Made by a program: the position numbers and the translations under genes. A stretch of DNA of 64,000 nt from positions 22,116 through 86,115 of IMG/VR virus record IMGVR_UViG_3300021425_004041. One strand, 5' to 3'. Source of the stretch: a virus. The notes below the pieces were generated by a model that was not told the DNA's origin, made no database searches, and saw only the letters and a program-made list of their open reading frames with translations. Below, piece by piece: positions 46,968 through 54,806 of the stretch. Each line of letters opens with the position of its first letter. The first letter of the stretch is position 1.

Positions 46968-47535
46968 TGTTGACTATGACATTCCTAATAAAAAAGAATT
47001 ATTAAGGTTAATCAAAACAGTTGAGTTTGTATTAGCTGACAACAAAGTTGACGAATCGTACGACGGCATTTATCGCCGAGCTCATAATCTTACTATTGGT
47101 AAACTATGGGATCAGCAAAATATTAATGCTGAAGGCTATGACATGAAGCCATTACCTGATCAAAAACCTTATAAAGAACTGCTAGAACTTACTTACGAAA
47201 CTTCAGTTAGGGTCAAAAAAGATTTAGACTTACCAGAAAAATTACTTTACCATTGTGGGCTATTTATATTTGTTCCTAAGCAGACTAGAATAGCTTATCA
47301 TGTTGATAGTTTTAGAAACTGCAATGTAAGTATGCCATTAGCAAATGAAGGTTCTTATACTCGTTGGAAATTGCCAAATGGTGAAATAGTAGAAACTTTA
47401 TATGCCCGAACAGCAGTACTAGACACACATACACCGCATTGTGTTGATAATAAATCAGATAACGATCGTTATAACTATCAGTTGACATTTCACGCAGATG
47501 TATATATTGATGATATAAGGAGTCTATTTGAATGA
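46933..47535 (+). CDS. 2OG-Fe(II) oxygenase, Asp/Asn beta-hydroxylase-like
   Basis: A 200-residue protein with RIAYHVDSFRN (His123, Asp125), a NVSMPLANEG strand, and LDTHTPHCVDNKSDNDRYN with the distal His at about 169 and a downstream Arg that fits 2-oxoglutarate binding. It is the first of six consecutive members of this family (46933-51552). GGGAAATAA precedes the ATG. Family chemistry is side-chain or small-molecule hydroxylation; the substrate is not known. Confidence 0.68.
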   Translation: MSLITQNLPWIDVDYDIPNKKELLRLIKTVEFVLADNKVDESYDGIYRRAHNLTIGKLWDQQNINAEGYDMKPLPDQKPYKELLELTYETSVRVKKDLDLPEKLLYHCGLFIFVPKQTRIAYHVDSFRNCNVSMPLANEGSYTRWKLPNGEIVETLYARTAVLDTHTPHCVDNKSDNDRYNYQLTFHADVYIDDIRSLFE

Positions 47536-47582
47536 ATCCTTGGAATCAAATAACAGATTTACCAAATTATGAGTATGCTTGA
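47532..47582 (+). other. Short 16-codon reading frame, possible broken N-terminus of the next oxygenase
   Basis: From an ATGA overlap with the previous stop, a frame reads MNPWNQITDLPNYEYA and ends at TGA (47580-47582). The wording resembles N-termini of sister proteins in the cluster (LPKFDYEQAW at 48913-49806, where Trp follows Ala). The main oxygenase frame (47569-48228) is +1 relative to it. It may be a leader for translational coupling, a +1 frameshift site at GCTTGA, or damage by indel. Confidence 0.35.
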
Positions 47583-48228
47583 AAGACAGTTGAATTATAC
47601 TGCTATAGTTAGCTGTGGAGATTTTCTCGAAACATTGTATCCTAAATTTGATTACGAAACTGTTGCATGTATTGTTTTTGAATATGGAGATAAACACGGT
47701 TGGTATGAGCGTGGAAATCACGGAGTTAGTGGATTGTCTATTATTAATAAAGACGGCCGCACAATTAGTCCAGCAGTTGATAGTATACGTAGTTACAATA
47801 AGGAAAACAACACAAACTGGATCGAAACAGACTTTAGACAAAAAACAGAGTTATATAATGATGTTATAGATCATATACCGTTGTTAAAAGATGCAGAGCC
47901 TTTTTTGTGTCGTAGTCACTTTATTAAAATGTCTCAAGGTGGAATATTTCCGCCACATCATGATGGCTTAGATGCTATTAGAATTGCAATTCCTATTTGG
48001 AATTGCGGAACAAATGACTTTAAATGGGGATACGAAGACAAAGTCCTTCAGATGAAAGAAGGTCATTGTTATTATATGAACACATTAAAAAAACATTGGG
48101 TTGTGAGTTTTACTGACGATTGTTTGTTTTTACTTTTAAATATAGAACCTACACCAGAAGCATGTTACTGGTTATGGGATACAGCATTAGGAGGACGTAA
48201 TGCACCGAAGCGAAGAACTAGGCCTTAG
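47569..48228 (+). CDS. 2OG-Fe(II) oxygenase, Asp/Asn beta-hydroxylase-like
   Basis: The 219-residue protein has FIKMSQGGIFPPHHDGLD with H-x-D at His130 and Asp132, IAIPIWNCGTNDFKWGY, and TLKKHWVVSFTDD with the distal His at about 176. The layout matches the family, though the Arg after the distal His is not obvious. The start is uncertain: ATG 47569 and 47575 have no clear ribosome-binding site, and a better-placed start at 47532 is out of frame. It overlaps the next gene by 29 bases. Confidence 0.66.
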   Translation: MSMLERQLNYTAIVSCGDFLETLYPKFDYETVACIVFEYGDKHGWYERGNHGVSGLSIINKDGRTISPAVDSIRSYNKENNTNWIETDFRQKTELYNDVIDHIPLLKDAEPFLCRSHFIKMSQGGIFPPHHDGLDAIRIAIPIWNCGTNDFKWGYEDKVLQMKEGHCYYMNTLKKHWVVSFTDDCLFLLLNIEPTPEACYWLWDTALGGRNAPKRRTRP

Positions 48229-48916
48229 TCGAGTTGTTGACGTTGGAATGACTGAAGAATGGTATAATGATATAGTAAGTGATTTACAACCTGCAATAGA
48301 CTTAATAGAAAAACACCTCAATAGTGGTTACGATAATCCAGGCGGCGAATACTTTAATTTAAGCTGGCCGCTTGGTCATACTCCGTACATGCCTGCAGAA
48401 CAAAAGAAAGAACGCACAGAGCAAGGCTTATACGAAGAAATTGAATTTGATGATTATGTATTAAATTGTAATTACTTTCGAAAAGGTACACCTGAAGAAT
48501 ATATTGTGCATGGTATACGCCCAAAGTATACTAGTGTCGAAGTAGGTGAACATGTAAAAAGATATATCGATACAATTGCAGAAATAGACGGTCATCAAGA
48601 CAAAAATAAAGTTATGTTAGTTATGTACAAAGGCCCAGAATTTAGTATGCAGTGGCACAACGATACTTATACATATAATAGATATCAGTTTCCGATCACT
48701 ACTACACCATTTGGACAGTTCGGTTGGCGATACAAGCATAATGATAAAAATGTTGAAGAAGTTTGGTTAAGCATGGACAAAGGTACAACTTACTGGGTAA
48801 ATACACAAAATATACATATTTTTGATAACAGTCGTCCTGGCTGTACAGGACGTATACACTTTATGATAGATTACTTAGATTGGGAACCTCATTACGAAAA
48901 GGGATTTAAGCCATGA
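48200..48916 (+). CDS. 2OG-Fe(II) oxygenase, Asp/Asn beta-hydroxylase-like
   Basis: A 238-residue protein with EFSMQWHNDTYTYNRYQFPI (His153, Asp155), GQFGWRYKHNDKNVEE, and WVNTQNIHIFDNSRPGCTGRIHFMID, giving the distal His at about 206 and a following Arg-Ile-His strand. The ATG at 48200 follows TTAGGAGGACGTA, a near-perfect ribosome-binding site, which fixes the start despite a 29-base overlap. The 4-base overlap with the next gene indicates coupling. Confidence 0.7.
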   Translation: MHRSEELGLSRVVDVGMTEEWYNDIVSDLQPAIDLIEKHLNSGYDNPGGEYFNLSWPLGHTPYMPAEQKKERTEQGLYEEIEFDDYVLNCNYFRKGTPEEYIVHGIRPKYTSVEVGEHVKRYIDTIAEIDGHQDKNKVMLVMYKGPEFSMQWHNDTYTYNRYQFPITTTPFGQFGWRYKHNDKNVEEVWLSMDKGTTYWVNTQNIHIFDNSRPGCTGRIHFMIDYLDWEPHYEKGFKP

Positions 48917-49806
48917 AGATAATAGATGAAAGTACTATACATCCTAATTTACAGGTTCCTTGGAAAAGTCAAGAAGATGAATTTGTACCTGACTTCGATA
49001 AAAAAGTTGACTTGGAAGAAAAACAAAGATACGAAGCGCAAATTGCAAAGTACGAACAAGAGAATCCAGTTAGTGCTAGAATAAAAGAAATCCCGCATAT
49101 TAAATTAAACTTACCAAAGTTTGATTACGAACAGGCGTGGAACGAAGTTCAGCAACTTGACGAAGATACTTACAGCAGATGCAATTTGCGAAACTACAAA
49201 GAAACACAAGAAAAAGGACCGTTGTTGCATCCTCATTGGTATAGTAAAACAATAGTTAACTACACTCCGCACAGTTGGGTAGGTCAAGGCAAACAAGCAA
49301 AAGAAGAAGCAGCTTGGGCATATCCAGAGTACCAGTCTTATGCAGCAAGTATTGTAGATGATGTTGCCCGACTAAACAGCGAAGATATGGAGTTTTATAA
49401 AACTGAAATATATGATCAATTGCCTACTATAACAAGTTTTATTAATAAACACATTGCAGATACAACTTATCGTATGCATGTATGGAAAATAAAAGATGGC
49501 GGCTATCTAAACTGGCACAATCATGCAAGATTGCCTTGGCATAGTGATGTTATTGTAAACGATAAAGCAATTGTACATTTGCCTCTATACACACACCCCG
49601 ATGTGAACATGCTTGTTCGTAAAGAAGGAAAAATCTACGCAGAGCATTATACTCCCGGCGAAGCGTGGATCTTTAATTACATATACGATCATGCTGTAGA
49701 TAATCCTACAGATGTGTTTAGGTGTCATATTGTTTTTTATGTACCTTTAACGGATAAAAAGTTTGCAAAGCTAGTAGAGGAGTCTTTAAATGTTAACAAA
49801 AATTAA
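48913..49806 (+). CDS. 2OG-Fe(II) oxygenase-like protein with His-rich metal site
   Basis: A 297-residue protein. Residues 1-60 are charged and helical. The core has MHVWKIKDGGYLNWHNHARL, then PWHSDVIVND and AIVHLPLYTHPD, and later GEAWIFNYIYDHAVDNPTDVFRCHIVF. The spacing from HSD to the HLPL strand fits the H-x-D motif of its neighbours, but WHNH lies where others place their H-x-D, so the metal ligands are ambiguous. The distal His is in DHAVDNP. It is the longest single-domain member of the cluster. Confidence 0.62.
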   Translation: MKIIDESTIHPNLQVPWKSQEDEFVPDFDKKVDLEEKQRYEAQIAKYEQENPVSARIKEIPHIKLNLPKFDYEQAWNEVQQLDEDTYSRCNLRNYKETQEKGPLLHPHWYSKTIVNYTPHSWVGQGKQAKEEAAWAYPEYQSYAASIVDDVARLNSEDMEFYKTEIYDQLPTITSFINKHIADTTYRMHVWKIKDGGYLNWHNHARLPWHSDVIVNDKAIVHLPLYTHPDVNMLVRKEGKIYAEHYTPGEAWIFNYIYDHAVDNPTDVFRCHIVFYVPLTDKKFAKLVEESLNVNKN

Positions 49807-50923
49807 AGACGTTGTAGACGATGCTACTTTATTAGAAAGCGAAATTGCAAGTTTAGAAGCAGATTTAGAATTTGCTGCATCTCTCATTAATGAACCAAGT
49901 AGGGTATTTACTAGCTTTCCGAGAGGATCTAAACATAGAAGCCTTACTACACTTGCTCGTTGCAAAGTTTTATATACTGACGAAAGGATGGAAGTTTTTA
50001 AAAGACCTCATGCAAATATTTTGTTTGTTACATTTGTAGAAAAGGAAACATCTAAGTTTAGAGATCAGTTTGAAAAAGAAATAAAAATTAATCAAATAGG
50101 TATTGCACTTTTTACACCAGGATTTAGTTTTAATTGGCACACTGACCATTTTCCAACACTTAGATGGCATATACCTATTAAAACAAATAGAAAATGTTTT
50201 TTAGAATCTAGAGAAGCAAAAGTGCATATGGAAAAATTTTCTTTATGGACACTAGATAGCAGTAAAGACCATCGTGCATATAATAACGGAAAGGATAACA
50301 GATTGCATTTAATTGCGGATTACGCTGAACCGCCGGTGTGTGAAAAATTAGATGTAAGTTTTAATTTTGAAGAAGTATACAAATGTGTTAAACCAGTATG
50401 CGATAAAATTAAAGGATATAGGAAAGAATATCACTCCACGGATATTGTTAGGATAATGAGTGCATATCCTATAGGGTGTCCGCATTATACGAGTCAAAAA
50501 CGTAAAGACGAAACTTGGGAAGTTATCGATAACGATGAAGTTACGACGTATACTCGTTCAACTAAGTTTGGTACAATTATGGTTAGTGCGTACTGGAAAG
50601 GTACAGTTGTATGGGATCAACCAGTATTAGATCTTATAGAAAAGATTCGCACATTGTACAATGAAGAAGGCATAGCACAAGTTGCAGTGATTATGGCAGG
50701 CGAAAATTTTAGATTAGAACGACATGTTGATACTAAAGGATTGACACGATATCACGTTCCGCTAGAAACTAACGAACACAGTTATTTTGTAACTTATGAT
50801 CCTGAAACTAAGTGGTGGCCAAAAGAAGGTGACGTATGGCGTTTAGAGACTGATAAATATCATGCAGCAATGAACGATAGTGAAACAGAAACAAGAATAC
50901 ATATGATAATAGATTTTATCTAA
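49790..50923 (+). CDS. Tandem double-domain Asp/Asn beta-hydroxylase-like protein
   Basis: This 377-residue protein holds two complete-looking oxygenase units. Unit 1: FSFNWHTDHFPTLRWHIPI (His117, Asp119) and SKDHRAYNNGKDNRLHLIADY (distal His about 161). Unit 2: FRLERHVDTKGLTRYHVPLE (His312, Asp314), WWPKEGDVWRLETDKYHAAMN (distal His about 358) and ETETRIHMIIDF. Both keep H-x-D...H and the following Arg. Fusion or duplication within one chain could create a paired active site. It overlaps the previous gene by 17 bases and the next by 1. Confidence 0.7.
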   Translation: MLTKIKDVVDDATLLESEIASLEADLEFAASLINEPSRVFTSFPRGSKHRSLTTLARCKVLYTDERMEVFKRPHANILFVTFVEKETSKFRDQFEKEIKINQIGIALFTPGFSFNWHTDHFPTLRWHIPIKTNRKCFLESREAKVHMEKFSLWTLDSSKDHRAYNNGKDNRLHLIADYAEPPVCEKLDVSFNFEEVYKCVKPVCDKIKGYRKEYHSTDIVRIMSAYPIGCPHYTSQKRKDETWEVIDNDEVTTYTRSTKFGTIMVSAYWKGTVVWDQPVLDLIEKIRTLYNEEGIAQVAVIMAGENFRLERHVDTKGLTRYHVPLETNEHSYFVTYDPETKWWPKEGDVWRLETDKYHAAMNDSETETRIHMIIDFI

Positions 50924-51552
50924 TGACTAATATAACGCTATTAAACACAAATTTTAAAGATATGTTAACTGAGTTAAAAATTGAGCTAGCGCCTTATCTT
51001 GCAGCAATGCAAGATTATGAGCAATATTTAGATTTTAGTAAATACCCAAATAGAGTAGCAATTGTATACCCTGTAGGCAATACACAAAAAAGTTTATATG
51101 CAAGCAGAAATCTTGATGAAAAGAAACCAGTACACAGAGATTTTGAAACATACAAAAGTTTTCAATTATTTTTCCCCCAACATCAAACTTTAAACCATAC
51201 ACTCCAACTTAAAGGAGGAAAATATCCTGTTGATATAATTAATAAAATAAAGTTTATTATTTTTAAAGAAACTGGATATGATGTATTAGAGTGCGAAGCA
51301 GCAATTGCAACAAAGTATAAAAACTACACATTGCAGCCGCACATTGACGGTGATAAGGAAGAAAGTGGAGTAACGAACAGAATTCATTTGGTATTAGAGT
51401 CTAATGAAACAAATTACTTTGAAGATGAAAATAAAATGAAATACAATCTTAAAGAAGGAGAAGTTTGGGATATAGATGTTACACGTACACATGGTGCTGG
51501 AAACTTTTCAGATGCTAGAGCTACTCATCTAGTTCTCGATTACAAAGGATGA
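50923..51552 (+). CDS. 2OG-Fe(II) oxygenase, Asp/Asn beta-hydroxylase-like
   Basis: A 209-residue protein with YTLQPHIDGDKEE (His140, Asp142), TNRIHLVLESNETNYFEDE, LKEGEVWDIDVTRTHGAGN with the distal His at about 190, and ATHLVLDY at the end. The LESNETNYF segment resembles LETNEHSYF in unit 2 of the preceding protein, so the two are probably closest relatives. It is the last oxygenase of the plus-strand run and overlaps the B12-type radical SAM gene by 4 bases. Confidence 0.7.
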   Translation: MTNITLLNTNFKDMLTELKIELAPYLAAMQDYEQYLDFSKYPNRVAIVYPVGNTQKSLYASRNLDEKKPVHRDFETYKSFQLFFPQHQTLNHTLQLKGGKYPVDIINKIKFIIFKETGYDVLECEAAIATKYKNYTLQPHIDGDKEESGVTNRIHLVLESNETNYFEDENKMKYNLKEGEVWDIDVTRTHGAGNFSDARATHLVLDYKG

Positions 51553-53108
51553 AACTTTTACTATGTACTATACCTAAAAATGGAGTCAATACTCCTAGTC
51601 TAGCAATCGGATACCTCCAAGCGGCTTGTAAGCAGCAAGGTATAGCCGTAGAAGTAAGAGATTTTAACTGGGACCTCTGGAATGCTACTATACATACGGA
51701 CTGGTGGGAAATATGGAAAGAGTCTAACACAGATTTATACAAAGGTAATCGATTTAATCAGTTTGTTAATGAAGTATACGACAACTTTCTTGATAAGTGG
51801 GCAGAAGAAATAGCAAACAACAATGCTGAATGGATCGGCATCAGTTGTTTTAGCTATCGTAGCTTGCCTAGTTTGAAACTTCTGTCTCCTAAAATCCGCA
51901 AACTTGCTCCTACTAAAAAGATAATTGTGGGCGGCGCTCCTATAGCAACATATGCAAATTGGATTATAGCAAATAATATAGCAGATTATGCAGTTGAAAG
52001 CGAAGGCGATGTTGTGCTTCCTAAAATACTTAAAGGAGAAATACAGCCCGGAATTGTTAAATCTATACAAATTGATGACCTTAACTCCTTACCGCCAGCA
52101 GATTATACAGGACTAGATTTTTCTAAATATATCCCAGGAGATCCAGGCGGACTACGAGTACATCATAATTCAGCCTGGACTAGTGATAGAGTTGAAGCAG
52201 GAATAATGGGTAGTAGAGGATGCGTTCGTAAATGTACATTCTGTGATGTAGAACAGTATTGGCCTAAATTTAGATGGCGCAGTGCCGAAAGCATTTATGA
52301 CGAAATGCTAATGCTATACAACAAAGGCATAAACGAAATATATTTTTACGATAGTTTAATAAATGGTAATCAAGGCGAGTTTGAAAAGTTGCTAGATTTA
52401 ATTATCTCAGATGGTTCTAAGTTTAGAAGTATCAAAGGTTTAGCAATTTTTAAATTTCAGCCTGAAAGGTTGTATGAAAAAATGTCTAAAGCAAATGTGA
52501 AACAACTAAGTATCGGGGTAGAAAGTTTCTCAGAAGAAATTCGTACACAGATGCGTAAAAAGTTTAGCAATGCTACTATGGAAGAAAATCTTGAAATGTA
52601 CAAAAAGTACAAAATAAGAGTAGTACTGCTAATGTTAATAGGGTATCCTAGTGAACGAGAAAAACATCATAAAGAAAATCTTAAATGGATAAGAGAACAT
52701 GCCAGCATGGCACAAGGAAAACCAATTAGTAGAATTGAAATAGGCGGAACAATGATTATACTACCTGGAGCTCCTGTGTTCAAAGATCATATGTTTGATT
52801 ATTATATTGACAAAAAAAATGAATGGATTTCACTAAATGGTAGAGAATCTAATACGATGGATGTTAGAGTGAGACGTAGAAAAGAAACTGAAGACTATTG
52901 TACTCGTTATGGATTTGCTACTGGAAGTGTATATGGAGAAGGAGGAATTGTTTTAGGTGATCATGAAAAAAATAATGCTGCTGACTATAAACGCCCGCAA
53001 GATAGTTTGACACCATTAACAAATATTAATAAGTTAAATTTTGAAGAAGACGGCATTGTATTAGGATGGGAAAGTGATCCAACTCGACCATTACATCAAA
53101 ATTCGTAG
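51549..53108 (+). CDS. B12-binding-type radical SAM protein (copy 3 of 3)
   Basis: The 519-residue protein begins LLLCTIPKNGVNTPSLAIGYL, a B12-binding-domain opening, with EWIGISCFSYRSL and KIIVGGAPIATYANW further on. The radical SAM motif is CVRKCTFC at 225, 229 and 232; the surrounding GSRGCVRKC and KFRWRSAESI nearly repeat those of copy 1 (37222-38709). QLSIGVESFSEEIRTQMRKKF and LLMLIGYPSEREKHHKE follow. The C-terminus overlaps the convergent minus-strand sulfotransferase gene by 13 bases, and no terminator hairpin was seen there. Confidence 0.8.
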   Translation: MKLLLCTIPKNGVNTPSLAIGYLQAACKQQGIAVEVRDFNWDLWNATIHTDWWEIWKESNTDLYKGNRFNQFVNEVYDNFLDKWAEEIANNNAEWIGISCFSYRSLPSLKLLSPKIRKLAPTKKIIVGGAPIATYANWIIANNIADYAVESEGDVVLPKILKGEIQPGIVKSIQIDDLNSLPPADYTGLDFSKYIPGDPGGLRVHHNSAWTSDRVEAGIMGSRGCVRKCTFCDVEQYWPKFRWRSAESIYDEMLMLYNKGINEIYFYDSLINGNQGEFEKLLDLIISDGSKFRSIKGLAIFKFQPERLYEKMSKANVKQLSIGVESFSEEIRTQMRKKFSNATMEENLEMYKKYKIRVVLLMLIGYPSEREKHHKENLKWIREHASMAQGKPISRIEIGGTMIILPGAPVFKDHMFDYYIDKKNEWISLNGRESNTMDVRVRRRKETEDYCTRYGFATGSVYGEGGIVLGDHEKNNAADYKRPQDSLTPLTNINKLNFEEDGIVLGWESDPTRPLHQNS

Positions 53109-53722
53109 TCAAATAGTTTTATTTCGTATGCAAAATCTTTTAAGATTTGGTCGTGCATCCAATCTTTGTACAACGTTTTATATGTAGCCTTGCTGTGTGT
53201 ACCTGTGTTTAAAACTGGTAAATCTGGTAATATATATCCGCTAAAGATACTATTTAAATAATTACGTAGATGTTCTATAGGAAGGATGTGTTTGGCTACT
53301 ATAGTTCCGTCTAATGTGTAGTAATCTTTACCTGGATTCAATGTGCCACGTAGTTCTAAAAGTCCTTGACAGAAGCGGTTAAATGTGTCTGTAGGTACTT
53401 GTGTAACTCCTAGCTTTTTCATATGATAAAATTTACTTGCTAATAAATTCCATGGGTTGCGGACAGTAACTATTATTTCCATTTTATTCCACCACTGTGG
53501 AAATGTTTCTTTGGCTCTCGCCGCAGTCATGTGATGCGTAATTATAGTGTCTTGTTCGATGTCAACATTAAAGTTGCTTTGTTTATAATTTAAACTTGTT
53601 AAATAGGGACGATGATTAATTTTAGCAAACTCTACAAGCCAGTGTGTCATGCTAAGACTTGCACTTTTTGGCTGGCGTAAGTAACAAATAAATTTTCCAG
53701 GCGGAAAGATTATACTAGTCAC
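53096..53722 (-). CDS. Sulfotransferase-like protein (copy 2 of 2)
   Basis: A 208-residue protein with FICYLRQPKSASLSMTHWLV at residues ~11-30 (5'-phosphosulfate loop position), TIITHHMTA, and IIVTVRNPWNLLASKFYHM (3'-phosphate VRNP signature, about 83-101). LRGTLNPGKDYYTLDG and a following LPIEHL segment parallel the copy at 46347-46967. It is the last gene of the minus-strand operon that starts with a fibre gene. A PAPS-dependent sulfate transfer is expected; the acceptor is unknown. Confidence 0.68.
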   Translation of the reverse strand: MTSIIFPPGKFICYLRQPKSASLSMTHWLVEFAKINHRPYLTSLNYKQSNFNVDIEQDTIITHHMTAARAKETFPQWWNKMEIIVTVRNPWNLLASKFYHMKKLGVTQVPTDTFNRFCQGLLELRGTLNPGKDYYTLDGTIVAKHILPIEHLRNYLNSIFSGYILPDLPVLNTGTHSKATYKTLYKDWMHDQILKDFAYEIKLFDYEF

Positions 53723-54183
53723 ATTATTCTCATAATAAATTGATGTCCGCCATAGTGCAATTGTTCATGTGAAATATTCCAAAGGTATTTTGAGAATTTA
53801 GCAAAATATTCAAATAGTTTAGGACTTTCCTCTCTACTTAGCCAGATACTGGTATAGCCTAAGGCTAATGCATACTCTGTACTAAGATCCAAAGTTTCTA
53901 ATCCTCTTGCTAAATCATTAGACTTAGTGCCAAAATTGTAAGTTCTTTCTCGAGTATGTCGGCTCATAATTCTTATTGATTTATTATATTCTGGTCTTTC
54001 TATTCCAGCACTATAATAAATTAGTTCTCCATTATAGTATGCCATTCTAGCAAATTTAGTGTATTCAAATAAAGGCCATTTTAAGTAATTATCTGCGTGT
54101 CTGTGAGTAGAATTTTTTTCAAATAGAGCTTTTATTGCATTTAAATGGTTGTCTATAGGCTCTAAATACCATTTTAGGGGCAT
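53719..54183 (-). CDS. GNAT-like acetyltransferase candidate
   Basis: A 154-residue protein. FARMAYYNGELIYYSAGIERPE and SIRIMSRHTRERTYNFG resemble the strands of a GNAT fold before the acyl-CoA site, and STEYALALGYTSIWLSREES resembles the later helix-strand unit (ALxxGYxxI). The Q/RxxGxG/A loop of typical GNAT proteins is not clear, so this is tentative. It overlaps flanking genes by 4 and 10 bases and is read with the hydroxylase and sulfotransferase genes. Confidence 0.45.
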   Translation of the reverse strand: MPLKWYLEPIDNHLNAIKALFEKNSTHRHADNYLKWPLFEYTKFARMAYYNGELIYYSAGIERPEYNKSIRIMSRHTRERTYNFGTKSNDLARGLETLDLSTEYALALGYTSIWLSREESPKLFEYFAKFSKYLWNISHEQLHYGGHQFIMRIM

Positions 54184-54806
54184 AAATTATTTTGCAAGAA
54201 ATTTAAATCTTCAGTGCCTTTTAATGAAAACATCAAAGCAGTCCTATCATTTAGACTATCATTTACAACAGAATGCGGAAAACCTACATTTAAAAAATAA
54301 ATTTTTCCAGCTTTTAAATTGTATTCTTCAATCTTGTTTTTTCTTTTAAAAAGATTTTTTACATTTTTATCTGTTTCAATGGGATAGATACATCTTACAG
54401 CATAATCTACGTTATAATCTACATGGAAAGGAATAGTTTTTCCTGCTGACAATTTTGTTATACGTATGCGACTTACAGGAGCTTTAAAAAGTTTTTTTAA
54501 ATTATTTTCTAGCCAAGTATCTTTGAAAAAAGGTGTAGCTACATTGTACAAATGTTCTTCTTGTCTTTTCAATCTTTCTTTAATATTTTCTGTGTAAGGC
54601 AAAATTTTTGAAGGGTTAGTTAAATTTATTTGTTCAAAATTATCATAAACATCTTTAACTAATTCTTCGTGATTCATACAAAGCATAGGATTAGCAGACT
54701 TAACATCTATAAATTTGTCTTTTATGGTTAAAAAATATTCATTGACTTTATTAAAATCAATAGTAAATGGAAATTCTGCAACGTTAGGTAATACATGTTT
54801 ATTCAT
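54174..54806 (-). CDS. 2OG-Fe(II) oxygenase, Asp/Asn beta-hydroxylase-like
   Basis: A 210-residue protein with ITKLSAGKTIPFHVDYNVD (His128, Asp130), AVRCIYPIETDKNVKNLF, AGKIYFLNVGFPHSVVNDS (distal His178) and NDRTALMFSLKG with the expected Arg. It is a clear member of the family clustered at 46933-51552, but on the opposite strand. It overlaps the aminotransferase-like gene by 8 bases. Confidence 0.72.
   Translation of the reverse strand: MNKHVLPNVAEFPFTIDFNKVNEYFLTIKDKFIDVKSANPMLCMNHEELVKDVYDNFEQINLTNPSKILPYTENIKERLKRQEEHLYNVATPFFKDTWLENNLKKLFKAPVSRIRITKLSAGKTIPFHVDYNVDYAVRCIYPIETDKNVKNLFKRKNKIEEYNLKAGKIYFLNVGFPHSVVNDSLNDRTALMFSLKGTEDLNFLQNNLCP

Noticed and set aside
47524-47841. Minus-strand 105-residue frame opposite the oxygenase start region
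   Set aside because: Antisense to conserved coding sequence, with no upstream ribosome-binding site and no recognisable domain.
47615-47869. Plus-strand 84-residue frame inside an oxygenase gene
   Set aside because: It overlaps the H-x-D-containing oxygenase in another frame and has no motif or ribosome-binding site.
20211-53108. Island as a mis-assembled bacterial biosynthetic cluster
   Set aside because: Base composition, gene overlaps and small phage-type unknowns look continuous with the fibre genes on one side and the phage operon on the other, and no junction repeats were seen. It cannot be excluded without reads.
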